Source: UBA5905 sp964609975 (GTDB lineage Bacteria > Bacillota > Clostridia > Oscillospirales > Acutalibacteraceae). From it: DNA of 29,774 nt. Numbering within the stretch: the first letter of the stretch is position 1; each line of letters opens with the position of its first letter. Shown here in pieces: positions 23,211 to 29,774 of the stretch. Below the pieces are notes generated by a model, which was not told the DNA's origin, did no database searches, and saw only the letters and a program-made list of their open reading frames with translations. A program made the position numbers and the translations under genes. The stretch covers positions 1-29,774 of the forward strand of contig CAZSTR010000016.1 of assembly GCA_964609975.1 (NCBI GenBank). Direction: 5' to 3'.

Positions 23211-23272
23211 AATGCTGTATGACAAGCTTAGACTCGTCAAAGGACGGAAATTTTCGAAACGGGAGATTCACA

Positions 23273-24409
23273 ATGCTACAATTTGAAGAACTGAAGCTGC
23301 GCCTGGAAGCGCTGGAGCCGCAAATCGCCGACCTGGCCGGTTCCATCGGCTTGACCCAGCTCAAGCGCCAGGCCGATGAGCTGGACGCGCAGGCGGCCGC
23401 CCCCGGCTTTTGGGACGATATGGACACCGCCAAAAAGGTCACCCAAAAGACCGCCATTCTGAAAAACAAAATCGAAAGCTACGAAAAGCTGCAAACCGAT
23501 TATCAGGACACGCTGACCCTCATCGAGCTGGCCAACGAGGAGGAAGATTTATCCCTTTTGGAGGAATGTACCGACGGCATCGAACGCATCGAGCGGTCGA
23601 TGGAGGCCCAGCGACTGGCCACTCTGCTCTGCGGTGAATACGACAGCAAAAACGCCATTCTCACCTTCCATGCCGGTGCTGGCGGCACCGAAGCCCAGGA
23701 TTGGGCCTCCATGCTGTATCGGATGTACACCCACTGGGCGGAGAGCCACGGCTTCCAGTATAACATTCTCGACTATCTGGACGGCGACGAGGCCGGTCTC
23801 AAAAGCGCCTCCATCGAAATCATCGGCGAAAACGCCTATGGCTATTTGAAGGGCGAGGCGGGCGTGCACCGACTGGTGCGCATTTCCCCCTTCGACGCCT
23901 CCGGCCGCCGCCATACCTCCTTCTCGGCTTTGGAAGTGATTCCCGAAATCGACGAGGACACCGAGGTGGAAATTCGCCCGGAGGACATCAAAATGGATGT
24001 GTTCCGCTCCTCCGGCGCCGGCGGCCAACATATCAACAAAACCTCCTCCGCCGTGCGACTGACCCATATCCCCACCGGCATCGTCGTGGCCTGCCAAAAC
24101 GAGCGAAGCCAGTTTCAAAACCGGGACAAGGCTATGGCCATGCTGAAATCCAAGCTTGTGGAAATCAAGGAGCGGGAGCACCTGGACAAAATCGACGACA
24201 TCAAGGGCACCCAGATGAAAATCGAATGGGGCAGCCAGATTCGTTCCTATGTGTTCATGCCCTATACACTGGCAAAGGACACCCGCACCGGCTATGAAAC
24301 CGGAAACATTCAGGCGGTTATGGATGGCGAAATCGACGGCTTCATCAACGCCTATTTACAGGCCGCCGCCAACGGCACGCTGGGGAAAGCGGCCGCGGCC
24401 GAGGATTAA
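23273..24409 (+). CDS. prfB: Peptide chain release factor 2 (no programmed frameshift)
   Basis: Recognises UGA and UAA stop codons and triggers peptide release. 378 aa as one uninterrupted frame. Visible: the codon-recognition tripeptide Ser205-Pro206-Phe207 (RISPFDASGRRHTSF) that marks RF2 rather than RF1, and the catalytic GGQ at 250-252. ATG 23273 has GGGAG about 8 nt upstream and gives an N-terminus that aligns with other RF2 proteins. The usual in-frame UGA of the autoregulatory +1 frameshift (codon ~26 in most bacteria) is absent: codons 24-27 read TCC ATC GGC TTG. GGQ would be methylated by PrmC, encoded in this window. Own promoter and terminator, so monocistronic. Confidence 0.97.
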   Translation: MLQFEELKLRLEALEPQIADLAGSIGLTQLKRQADELDAQAAAPGFWDDMDTAKKVTQKTAILKNKIESYEKLQTDYQDTLTLIELANEEEDLSLLEECTDGIERIERSMEAQRLATLLCGEYDSKNAILTFHAGAGGTEAQDWASMLYRMYTHWAESHGFQYNILDYLDGDEAGLKSASIEIIGENAYGYLKGEAGVHRLVRISPFDASGRRHTSFSALEVIPEIDEDTEVEIRPEDIKMDVFRSSGAGGQHINKTSSAVRLTHIPTGIVVACQNERSQFQNRDKAMAMLKSKLVEIKEREHLDKIDDIKGTQMKIEWGSQIRSYVFMPYTLAKDTRTGYETGNIQAVMDGEIDGFINAYLQAAANGTLGKAAAAED

Positions 24410-24419
24410 ACCAAGCATG

Positions 24420-24453
24420 AAAAGGGCGCCGCCGAAAAGCGGCACCCTTTTTT
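24420..24453 (+). terminator. Rho-independent terminator after prfB
   Basis: 13-nt arms (24420-24432 with 24439-24451, one C-A mismatch) around CGAAAA, then TTTTTT. Confidence 0.85.
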
Positions 24454-24476
24454 CGTAGAAAAGGAGAGAAGCGTTC

Positions 24477-25208
24477 ATGAAAGAGGAACTGAAGCGCACC
24501 GAAATGCTACTGGGAGCGGAGGCGCTGGCGCGGCTGAGCCGGGCGCGCGTGGCGGTGTTCGGCTTGGGCGGTGTGGGCGGCTACGCGGTGGAGGCGATGG
24601 CGCGAAGCGGCATCGGTGCGCTGGACTTGTTCGACCATGACACCGTCTCCCCCAGCAACATGAACCGCCAGCTGTTCGCCACCGCCGAAACCGTCGGCCA
24701 ACCGAAAACCGAAGCGGCGGCCGCGCGCCTTCGCGCCATCGCCCCGGACTGCCGCGTGACCCTGCACCCGGTGTTTTATTTGCCGGAGAACGCCGCTCAA
24801 TTCGATTTGACTTCCTTCGACTATATTCTCGACGCCATCGACACCGTCACCGCGAAGCTGATGCTGGCTGAGCAGGCCCAGCAGGCCGGCGTGCCCCTCA
24901 TCAGCGTCATGGGCACCGGAAACAAACTGGACCCCACCGCCTTCACCGTCACCGATATCTTCGAAACCAGCGGCTGTCCTCTGGCGCGCATCATGCGCAA
25001 GGAATGTCGAACCAGAGGGATCCAGCGCCTGCGGGTGGTGTATTCTACCGAGCCGCCGCGTCCGGTGGGCAACGGCACCCCCAACATCGACGAAAACGGA
25101 AAACGCCGCCGGGATGTTCCCGGAAGCGTCTCCTTTGTGCCCGGCGTGGCCGGGCTCATCGCCGCCGGTGAAATCATCCGCACACTGTCCGGCGTCGAAA
25201 ACGCTTAA
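24477..25208 (+). CDS. tcdA: tRNA threonylcarbamoyladenosine dehydratase
   Basis: E1-like (ThiF/MoeB family) ATP-dependent enzyme that cyclises t6A37 in ANN-decoding tRNAs to ct6A. 243 aa, family length. The nucleotide-binding GLGGVGG motif is at 29-35, followed by FDHDTVSPSNMNRQL, the adenylation-site signature. Cys167 (ETSGCPLARIMRKE) and Cys177 are candidates for the conserved cysteine. The FETSGCPLAR and PGSVSFVPGVAGLIAA segments separate TcdA from MoeB and ThiF; there is no zinc-binding CxxC pair. ATG 24477 has AAGGAG 10 nt upstream. It follows the prfB terminator; its own promoter is not obvious, so it may rely on terminator read-through. Confidence 0.93.
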   Translation: MKEELKRTEMLLGAEALARLSRARVAVFGLGGVGGYAVEAMARSGIGALDLFDHDTVSPSNMNRQLFATAETVGQPKTEAAAARLRAIAPDCRVTLHPVFYLPENAAQFDLTSFDYILDAIDTVTAKLMLAEQAQQAGVPLISVMGTGNKLDPTAFTVTDIFETSGCPLARIMRKECRTRGIQRLRVVYSTEPPRPVGNGTPNIDENGKRRRDVPGSVSFVPGVAGLIAAGEIIRTLSGVENA

Positions 25209-25222
25209 AAAACTCGAAAAGA

Positions 25223-25272
25223 AAAATTCCCCTAGAGCGCCCGTTCTTCGGGCTTGCTCCAAGGGGATTTTC
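25223..25272. terminator. Bidirectional terminator between tcdA and ackA
   Basis: Two-part stem: outer TCCCCT/AGGGGA extended by A-T pairs, and inner GAGC/GCTC plus CCCG/CGGG around TTCTT, with AAAA and TTTT at its two ends. It lies between convergent stop codons. Confidence 0.8.
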
Positions 25273-25282
25273 CCAACATAAT

Positions 25283-26470
25283 TCAGGCCAGTGCCGCCGT
25301 ATCTCTGGCGATAACCATTTCCTCATCGGTGGGGATGACCCATGCGGGGATCGCCGACTCCGCCGTGGTGATACGGGTTTCCTTTCCGTGCACCTCGTTG
25401 GCCTCGACATCACACTTCATGCCCAGAAAGCCCAGGGCTTCGATGATTTCCCGCCGCACGCGGGGCTGATTTTCTCCGATTCCGGCGGTGAACACCAGCG
25501 CGTCCAAGCCGCCCAGAACGGCGATATAGGCGCCCACATATTTCAGCACCTGATAGGTGCGCATATCCCACGCCAGCGCCGAGCGCTCATCGCCGCGGGC
25601 GATGGCCGCTTCGATGTCCCGGTCGTCGCTGTATTGACCCGAAATGCCAAGCGTGCCGGATTTTTTGTTCATGATTTCGTCCATCTGCGCCGGGGTGAGC
25701 CCCTCCTTCTCCATGAGGAAGGTCACCACCGACGGGTCGAAGCCGCCGGAGCGCGTGCCCATCATAAAGCCGTCCAGCGGCGTCATGCCCATGGTCGTGT
25801 CCACCACGCGCCCGTCCCGAATGGCGGCGATGGAGGAGCCGCTGCCCAAATGGCAGGTGATGATGCGGGTGCCCTCGGTGCGACCTAACAGCTCACAGCA
25901 GCGGGCGCTGACATACCGATGAGAGGTGCCGTGGAAGCCATAGCGGCGCACACCGTATTTTTCATAGTATTCATAGGGAAGCGCAAACATGAACGCCTTC
26001 TGCTCCATCGTCTGATGGAAGGCGGTATCGAACACCGCCACCTGCGTGATGCTCCCGCCAAAGGTGGCGGTAGCGGCGGCGATTCCTTGAAGCGCCGCCG
26101 GATTGTGAAGCGGAGCCAACGCCTTGAGATCCTCGATGTCCCGCAGAACCTCCTCAGTGATCACCACAGAGCGGTCATATTTCGCGCCACCCTGCACAAC
26201 GCGATGACCGATAGCGCCCACCTCGCTCAAATTCTGAATCACCTGGCCCTCTCCTTCGGTGAGCGCCTTCTTCACCTGGGCGAAAGCGGCCGTGTGATCC
26301 GGCATCGCCACCTCGCTTTTCCACGCCTGCCCGTGCGCCTTGTGGGTGAAACTTCCCATGGGCTGGCCGATTCGTTCACAGATGCCTTTGCCCAGCACCT
26401 GTTCACCCTCCATGTCAATGAGCTGATATTTCAGCGACGAGCTGCCGGCGTTAATAACCAGAACTTTCAT
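25283..26470 (-). CDS. ackA: Acetate kinase
   Basis: Converts acetyl phosphate and ADP to acetate and ATP, the energy-yielding end of acetogenic fermentation. 395 aa, normal length. Motifs of the acetate kinase fold: NAGSSSLKYQL (7-17), Arg90 in GHRVVQGG, catalytic Asp147 in VFDTAFHQTM, His179 in RRYGFHGTSHRYV, HLGSGSS, and GIGENQPRVRRE. Start ATG 26470 has AAGGAG 8 nt upstream. It has its own promoter (26505-26533) and terminator; a phosphotransacetylase gene (pta), often its neighbour, is not seen here. Functionally it follows the PFOR encoded at the left edge. Confidence 0.98.
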   Translation of the reverse strand: MKVLVINAGSSSLKYQLIDMEGEQVLGKGICERIGQPMGSFTHKAHGQAWKSEVAMPDHTAAFAQVKKALTEGEGQVIQNLSEVGAIGHRVVQGGAKYDRSVVITEEVLRDIEDLKALAPLHNPAALQGIAAATATFGGSITQVAVFDTAFHQTMEQKAFMFALPYEYYEKYGVRRYGFHGTSHRYVSARCCELLGRTEGTRIITCHLGSGSSIAAIRDGRVVDTTMGMTPLDGFMMGTRSGGFDPSVVTFLMEKEGLTPAQMDEIMNKKSGTLGISGQYSDDRDIEAAIARGDERSALAWDMRTYQVLKYVGAYIAVLGGLDALVFTAGIGENQPRVRREIIEALGFLGMKCDVEANEVHGKETRITTAESAIPAWVIPTDEEMVIARDTAALA

Positions 26471-26504
26471 ACATCATTCTCCTTCTGCTTTTTGTTCGCC
26501 TTCT

Positions 26505-26533
26505 ATCATACTCTATTTCGCCGAAAATTTCAA
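26505..26533 (-). promoter_or_regulatory. ackA promoter
   Basis: Minus strand -35 TTGAAA (26533-26528), 17-nt spacer, -10 TATGAT (26510-26505). The -35 overlaps the last codon of the open tail of the phage-derived gene upstream. Confidence 0.8.
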
Positions 26534-26814
26534 CCATTCCTGCAAAAAATCCGGAAAATCTCCGTCTCCCGCATCGCCGCCCGCTCCTTCTTGTCCTCTG
26601 CCTTTTCGGCATATTCCCGGCGCACCTCCCGGCGAAGCTCCTTGGCTTCCTCCTTCTGCTGGGCGCTTCCCCGGTTGCCCGTGCGCCATTTTTTGTCCGT
26701 GTCCTCCACCGCCTCGCGCCCCTGCTGGGCGACCGTGTCCTCAAGCTCCGCCTGTGAAAGCTCCCCCGCGTCGTATAGCTCCAGCGCCCGGCGGACTTCC
26801 TCCGTCTGCGCCTG
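26530..26814 (-). pseudogene. In-frame continuation of the phage-type gene beyond its TAA stop
   Basis: Directly after the TAA at 26815-26817 the same frame stays open for 94 codons and ends with TGA at 26530-26532. The translation is protein-like: charged and helical, with EEVRRALELYDAGELSQAEL near its start and a coiled-coil-like KEEAKELRREVRREYAEKAE stretch, the kind of tail seen in phage structural or polyvalent proteins. There is no start codon or ribosome binding site at its head. The simplest reading is a nonsense mutation in a once longer gene; stop-codon read-through is a less likely alternative. Confidence 0.6.
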
Positions 26815-28164
26815 TTAAAGCTTCGTGGTCCCTTTCCCGTCTGTGGCGTCGCTGTCTGTTTCGGTGACCGTGCCCTCGGACTTTCCCAGTCGTCTGGCAT
26901 TCTCCGCCTTTTCCGCTTTTTCCGCCTGTTCCGCCGCGGCGCTCTCCCGCTCCTGAATGTCCTGCGGCAGATACGATTTTTTGCCGTCAACGGAATTTTT
27001 TTCGAAATTTTGCATAGACTGGGTATTGACACCAGCCTCGTTTTGTGGTAGATTGGTGTTAGAAAAAGTATCTTTGCTATAACCGTTGGCAATTGGTGCC
27101 TTCCGTTCACTGGCCTGGATGCTTTTTCTTTTTATGCGTACAAGATTCCCTTTCTCAACTTCACGCTGTACATAGCTATAGAAATTGTTCCTTCCGAAAA
27201 CGGTAGCAATTTTGTTTGTCTCTATGAACACCTCGTTGTATTGCCCGGCTTCGTTGATATATACCGGCACATTGATGATGTTGCCAGTGTTGTCTCTGTA
27301 CTGTGAAACAAGAAGGAAATAGTTTTGGCGGCGGCTGAGGTTGTCCGCATTTTTTGTTCCGCGATAGGCAACGGTCACTTCGTTCAGCCCGTCGATGACC
27401 TGCAGGAACAACTCCTTGCCTAATCCGTGATAGTTGATTCCGTTTCCGGTGCGCAACCCTTTGGCTACAGCTTCCGCTTCCGTGAAAACATTTTCGCGGA
27501 TGTGTGACGCCTTCATCATCAGTGGAAGGTTATGCGCACCGCTTTGCTCCGTGATGATGGCGGGGCTTGTCTCCGTGAGCCAAACATCACCGCGCACATT
27601 TTCGCCGGCCAACACCCGCTCCACCTCGTCTTTGGCTTCCGGCCGCAGACTATACTTCCCCTCGCCGTTCTCCTGTGTGGAGACGGGGGCTTCCAGCGCC
27701 TTGGCAAAGGCCCGCTCCGCCGCCCGGATGGCGGCAGCCTGCCGGTGTTTTTTTGTGAAGCCCAGTGTCCGGCGGAATCCGTCGAGGATGGCCTGAAACC
27801 GCACCGCCGCCCCATGGTCCATGTTCCGGATCAGCCGGGCGAAGCCGTCCCGATAGAGATTTTTGCCGATCCAGTCGGCGACAACCTCCGCCTCCGGGTC
27901 GTCGGCTCCCGGCCGGTCTCCCCGCCGCCGGCGGTTCTCCCGCTCCCGCTCGATGGCGGCGGTATAGGCGTCCTCGCCCATTTGCTGCCGCACCAGCCGC
28001 TTCAGCTTTCCATAGGCGTCACTGCCCTCGATGGCGTGGGTCAGCTCGTGCTTGAGAACGAATTCCATCGCCTCCTCCGTTGTGATGCTGGCGGCCAGCT
28101 CCACCGTCCCGTCCGCGGTATACCGTCCATAAGCCTGGGATACATAATTTTCCCCGTTTTGCAT
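26815..28164 (-). CDS. C-terminal remnant of a phage polyvalent protein: zincin motif plus probable nuclease-type domain
   Basis: 449-residue reading from ATG 28164. Probably a 5'-truncated remnant: the frame is open to 28326 without a start codon, there is no ribosome binding site before 28164, and that ATG lies in a linker that recurs inside the protein. Seen: zincin motif HELTH (His39, Glu40, His43) with Glu93 in EAEVVADW as a possible third ligand; helical stretch 100-160; a KYSL domain-boundary motif (170-173); a domain at about 180-350 (IITEQSGAHNLPLMMKASHI, TVAYRGTKNAD, YINEAGQYNEVFIETNKIAT) that resembles the MuF-C/PBECR (barnase-EndoU-RelE-like) effector group; then a linker and an Ala/Glu-rich tail. 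Such proteins sit on phage virions and carry host-directed or toxic domains. Its last third is AT-richer than the first. Family naming is from memory of pattern and uncertain. Confidence 0.6.
   Translation of the reverse strand: MQNGENYVSQAYGRYTADGTVELAASITTEEAMEFVLKHELTHAIEGSDAYGKLKRLVRQQMGEDAYTAAIERERENRRRRGDRPGADDPEAEVVADWIGKNLYRDGFARLIRNMDHGAAVRFQAILDGFRRTLGFTKKHRQAAAIRAAERAFAKALEAPVSTQENGEGKYSLRPEAKDEVERVLAGENVRGDVWLTETSPAIITEQSGAHNLPLMMKASHIRENVFTEAEAVAKGLRTGNGINYHGLGKELFLQVIDGLNEVTVAYRGTKNADNLSRRQNYFLLVSQYRDNTGNIINVPVYINEAGQYNEVFIETNKIATVFGRNNFYSYVQREVEKGNLVRIKRKSIQASERKAPIANGYSKDTFSNTNLPQNEAGVNTQSMQNFEKNSVDGKKSYLPQDIQERESAAAEQAEKAEKAENARRLGKSEGTVTETDSDATDGKGTTKL
27008..27059 (-). repeat. 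Linker repeat, copy A
   Basis: 43-nt core (27008-27050) identical at 41 positions to 28157-28199, with weaker similarity to 27059. It encodes PQNEAGVNTQSMQN (residues 373-386 of the remnant). The two copies are 1149 nt apart, exactly 383 codons, and in the same frame. Confidence 0.9.
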
Positions 28165-28208
28165 AGACTGGGTATTGACACCCGCCCCGTTTTGTGGTAT
28201 TGTGGTGT
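28157..28208 (-). repeat. Linker repeat, copy B
   Basis: Second copy of the repeat at 27008-27059, encoding PQNGAGVNTQSMQN. Its Met codon is the apparent start of the 449-residue reading, which argues that this Met is internal. Confidence 0.9.
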
Positions 28209-28212
28209 CGAG

Positions 28213-28276
28213 CGATACATCCTGCCTGCGAGGCGTATCGGCATTCGTGCCGATGTCGTCTGCATTGGATGTATCG
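28213..28276. repeat. Nested inverted repeat at the truncated end of the phage-type gene
   Basis: Outer arms CGATACATCC (28213-28222) and GGATGTATCG (28267-28276) enclose an inner hairpin ATCGGCA-TTCG-TGCCGAT (28237-28254). The stretch is also part of the open frame running to 28326, encoding a low-complexity Asp/Asn/Thr linker. Function unknown; a recombination site, a mobile-element end or an mRNA structure are possible. Confidence 0.6.
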
Positions 28277-28316
28277 TTTATTTTTGTGCTTTTTATGTTG
28301 ACAACAGAATAGAAAC

Positions 28317-28539
28317 TTCCTACGACTTAACCACATCTAAAAGCCTTTATTTACGCGGTTTCCAAAGCGGTTAGAAGTGCGAAAAAGCCGAGAAATGTAG
28401 GTAATTCGTGCATTATTTCTATACTACTTCTACACCTATATTCCTACACAAAGTTATGCCTCCTCGTTGTGTCGAGTGCCTTAATTGGTGCTCCCACTTC
28501 AGGGAGGCTTTTCTTTGTTTATAGGACAGTTTCTACAAA
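28317..28539. other. Gene-free stretch beside the integrase gene, possible attachment region
   Basis: AT-rich, with no supported gene. A motif close to TTC(C)TACA recurs: CTTCCTACG 28316-28324, CTTCTACAC 28427-28435, TTCCTACAC 28441-28449, TTTCTACAA 28530-28538, and once inverted in AATGTAGG near 28394-28401. Repeated short sites next to an integrase gene may be recombinase arm-binding sites or part of the attachment site. The composition change near 28320 suggests the junction between host-side (phage remnant) DNA and the element. Confidence 0.35.
28491..28516 (+). terminator. Weak hairpin with T-rich tail
   Basis: CTCCC (28491-28495) and GGGAG (28502-28506) around ACTTCA, then GCTTTTCTTTG. 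Only a 5-bp stem; it points along the plus strand, where no gene is seen to end, so its role is doubtful. Confidence 0.3.
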
Positions 28540-29772
28540 CTATTTTATTTTTTCTATTTCCTGTTTGAGCCATTCAAACTCTCGTTGTGTATATACCTTT
28601 TCGGTAATATCCGAGATCTTATGACCCACCATATACTTAATGGCGTATTCATCAACCCCATACTTTTTAGCCATGGTGACGAAGTGCTTACGACCATCGT
28701 GAGGTCTATGAGCAGGATTGAGATTCAATTCGTCACGAATCATGCTGAAGCCTTTTTGGTATCGTGCGTAAGATAGTGCAATGCTCTTTTGCCGAGCATT
28801 AGGATTAACATAGTTGAACAGGTATGGACTTCCAATCTTTTGAGCTTCTTTATATTTTCGTTCAACTAAATGACGAATCTTAGAATGTATTGGAACGACA
28901 CGATCAGTACCGGCATCCGTTTTCATGCCTCCGCTGAAAGTTCCGTTATCAAGGTCAACATTCGCTAATTCGAGCAAACCAATTTCTTGTGGTCTCCACC
29001 CTGAGTAGCATTGAACGAGAATAACATCCACCAACATTTTATCATCTACATGCTGCCATAGCAAGTTCATCTCCTCATCAGTGAACGGTATATGCTCGTT
29101 CTTAACTGTGACGATTTCTTTGATGGTTTCTTCGGTGAGATTGAAAGTTCGGGAGTAGTTCCTATCAACCAATTCGTACTCAAGAGCATAATCCAGCATA
29201 AGGTTGAACAAGGATTTGATTTGGTTCTTCATGGATGCACTTGGTGTCTTTTCTTCCCCACGAACCTTACTCACACCTTCTTCCATGCAGCCTTTCACAT
29301 GACGGGCACGGACATCTTTAACCCTCATATCGTACACAGCCGAGCAATAACCCCAAGCAGATTGGACGGAGCGAGTGTTTTTTACCGTCTTCTCATATTC
29401 AGCAATCCATTTGTCATAGAGTTCTCTCATGGTAATTGACGGCTCAAGGTCGTAAGGATTCTTGTTATATTCTACGAGAGCAGCGTAAGCATCGTTGTAT
29501 GTAGGAAAATACGACTCTGGCTTCAGGGGTTTACAGATAGGTCGTCCGTTCGAGTCTTTGCCAACACTAATCATTGCTCGAAACGGATTGCGAAGATTCC
29601 GGTTCTTAATTTCGCTGATTTGACCAAAACCATTAGGCAATCGTCTTCGTTTATTGTTCTTATTACGAGGCTTACGCGGTTTTATGTTTGGCTGCAAGGG
29701 ATAGCCACAGTGAGGACAGCTTATTGCCTTATCACTTACTTGCAGTTCACATTCAGGGCATTTTACAAGCAT
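28540..29772 (-). CDS. Tyrosine recombinase (integrase) with N-terminal zinc ribbon
   Basis: 410-aa phage/ICE-type integrase that should insert and excise its element. Order: zinc ribbon with Cys5, Cys8, Cys19, Cys22; a basic linker (31-45); an arm-type DNA-binding region with an AP2-like GFGQISEIKNRNLRNPFRA segment (about 47-70); a SAM-like core-binding domain (about 113-215); and a catalytic domain (about 225-405) with Arg260 (GWRPQEI), Lys284, His358-x-x-Arg361 (HRPHDGRKH), His384 (VGHK) and nucleophile Tyr394 (EKVYTQ). All catalytic residues are present. ATG 29772 lies two bases from the window edge, so its ribosome binding site is not visible. The gene is clearly AT-richer than the chromosome around it, a sign of recent transfer. 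It reads toward the truncated phage-type gene, placing the element's end near 28320-28540. Confidence 0.94.
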   Translation of the reverse strand: MLVKCPECELQVSDKAISCPHCGYPLQPNIKPRKPRNKNNKRRRLPNGFGQISEIKNRNLRNPFRAMISVGKDSNGRPICKPLKPESYFPTYNDAYAALVEYNKNPYDLEPSITMRELYDKWIAEYEKTVKNTRSVQSAWGYCSAVYDMRVKDVRARHVKGCMEEGVSKVRGEEKTPSASMKNQIKSLFNLMLDYALEYELVDRNYSRTFNLTEETIKEIVTVKNEHIPFTDEEMNLLWQHVDDKMLVDVILVQCYSGWRPQEIGLLELANVDLDNGTFSGGMKTDAGTDRVVPIHSKIRHLVERKYKEAQKIGSPYLFNYVNPNARQKSIALSYARYQKGFSMIRDELNLNPAHRPHDGRKHFVTMAKKYGVDEYAIKYMVGHKISDITEKVYTQREFEWLKQEIEKIK

Positions 29773-29774
29773 TG

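Noticed and set aside
23350..23355. CTTGAC in prfB, reminiscent of the CTTTGAC frameshift site minus one T
   Set aside because: Protein alignment from memory puts the ancestral site one to two codons earlier (codons 25-26), so the match is probably chance.
28041..28336. Alternative short minus-strand frames over the start of the phage remnant
   Set aside because: They are out of frame with the HELTH-containing reading, lack ribosome binding sites and give no recognisable domain.
1..29774. Searched by eye for tRNA, rRNA, CRISPR arrays and insertion sequences
   Set aside because: No tRNA or rRNA gene, no regularly spaced repeat array and no transposase were seen; only the integrase and the phage remnant are mobile-type.

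Overview
The window looks like chromosomal DNA of an anaerobic, GC-rich Gram-positive bacterium of the Clostridia, probably Oscillospiraceae/Ruminococcaceae-like. The pointers are pyruvate:ferredoxin oxidoreductase and acetate kinase (acetogenic fermentation), strong AGGAGG-type ribosome binding sites, a cysteine T-box, a Gram-positive SOS (Cheo) box, the DUF1385-prmC pair, and an unfused recA-recX pair. The taxon is inferred; no rRNA or tRNA gene is present to confirm it.

Layout. 1-3052 (+): 3' part of the pyruvate:ferredoxin oxidoreductase gene, closed by a strong terminator. 3223-9255 (+): a carbohydrate block with a cytoplasmic GH3 beta-glucosidase, then a two-gene unit of a GH78-like enzyme and an unrecognised 628-aa putative glycosidase. 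Both transcription units start at nearly identical extended -10 promoters. 9272-12244 (-): a cysteine operon, T-box leader > cysE > cysS > small membrane protein. 12261-16114 (-): recA-recX-rimO-pgsA under an SOS box. 16118-21449 (-): lipoprotein > response regulator > histidine kinase > DUF1385 > prmC, apparently from one consensus promoter. 21446-23080 (-): WYL regulator translationally coupled to an M48/YgjP-like metallopeptidase. 23182-25208 (+): prfB (no frameshift site) and tcdA. 25283-26533 (-): ackA with its own promoter.

26530-29774 is accessory DNA. It holds the 3' part of a large phage-type multidomain ('polyvalent') protein gene, with a zincin metallopeptidase motif, a probable nuclease-type effector domain, an in-frame stop followed by 94 more open codons, and a 43-nt linker repeat present twice. 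An AT-rich integrated element then begins, carrying a tyrosine recombinase with an N-terminal zinc ribbon. This end and the unknown glycosidase gene are the least explained parts of the window.

How the parts connect: imported glycosides are probably hydrolysed inside the cell by the GH3/GH78/unknown enzymes, the sugars pass through glycolysis to pyruvate, PFOR makes acetyl-CoA, and AckA yields ATP and acetate. Cysteine synthesis and Cys-tRNA charging are co-regulated by uncharged tRNA-Cys. DNA repair (recA, recX) is transcribed with a ribosome-modification gene and a phospholipid-synthesis gene.
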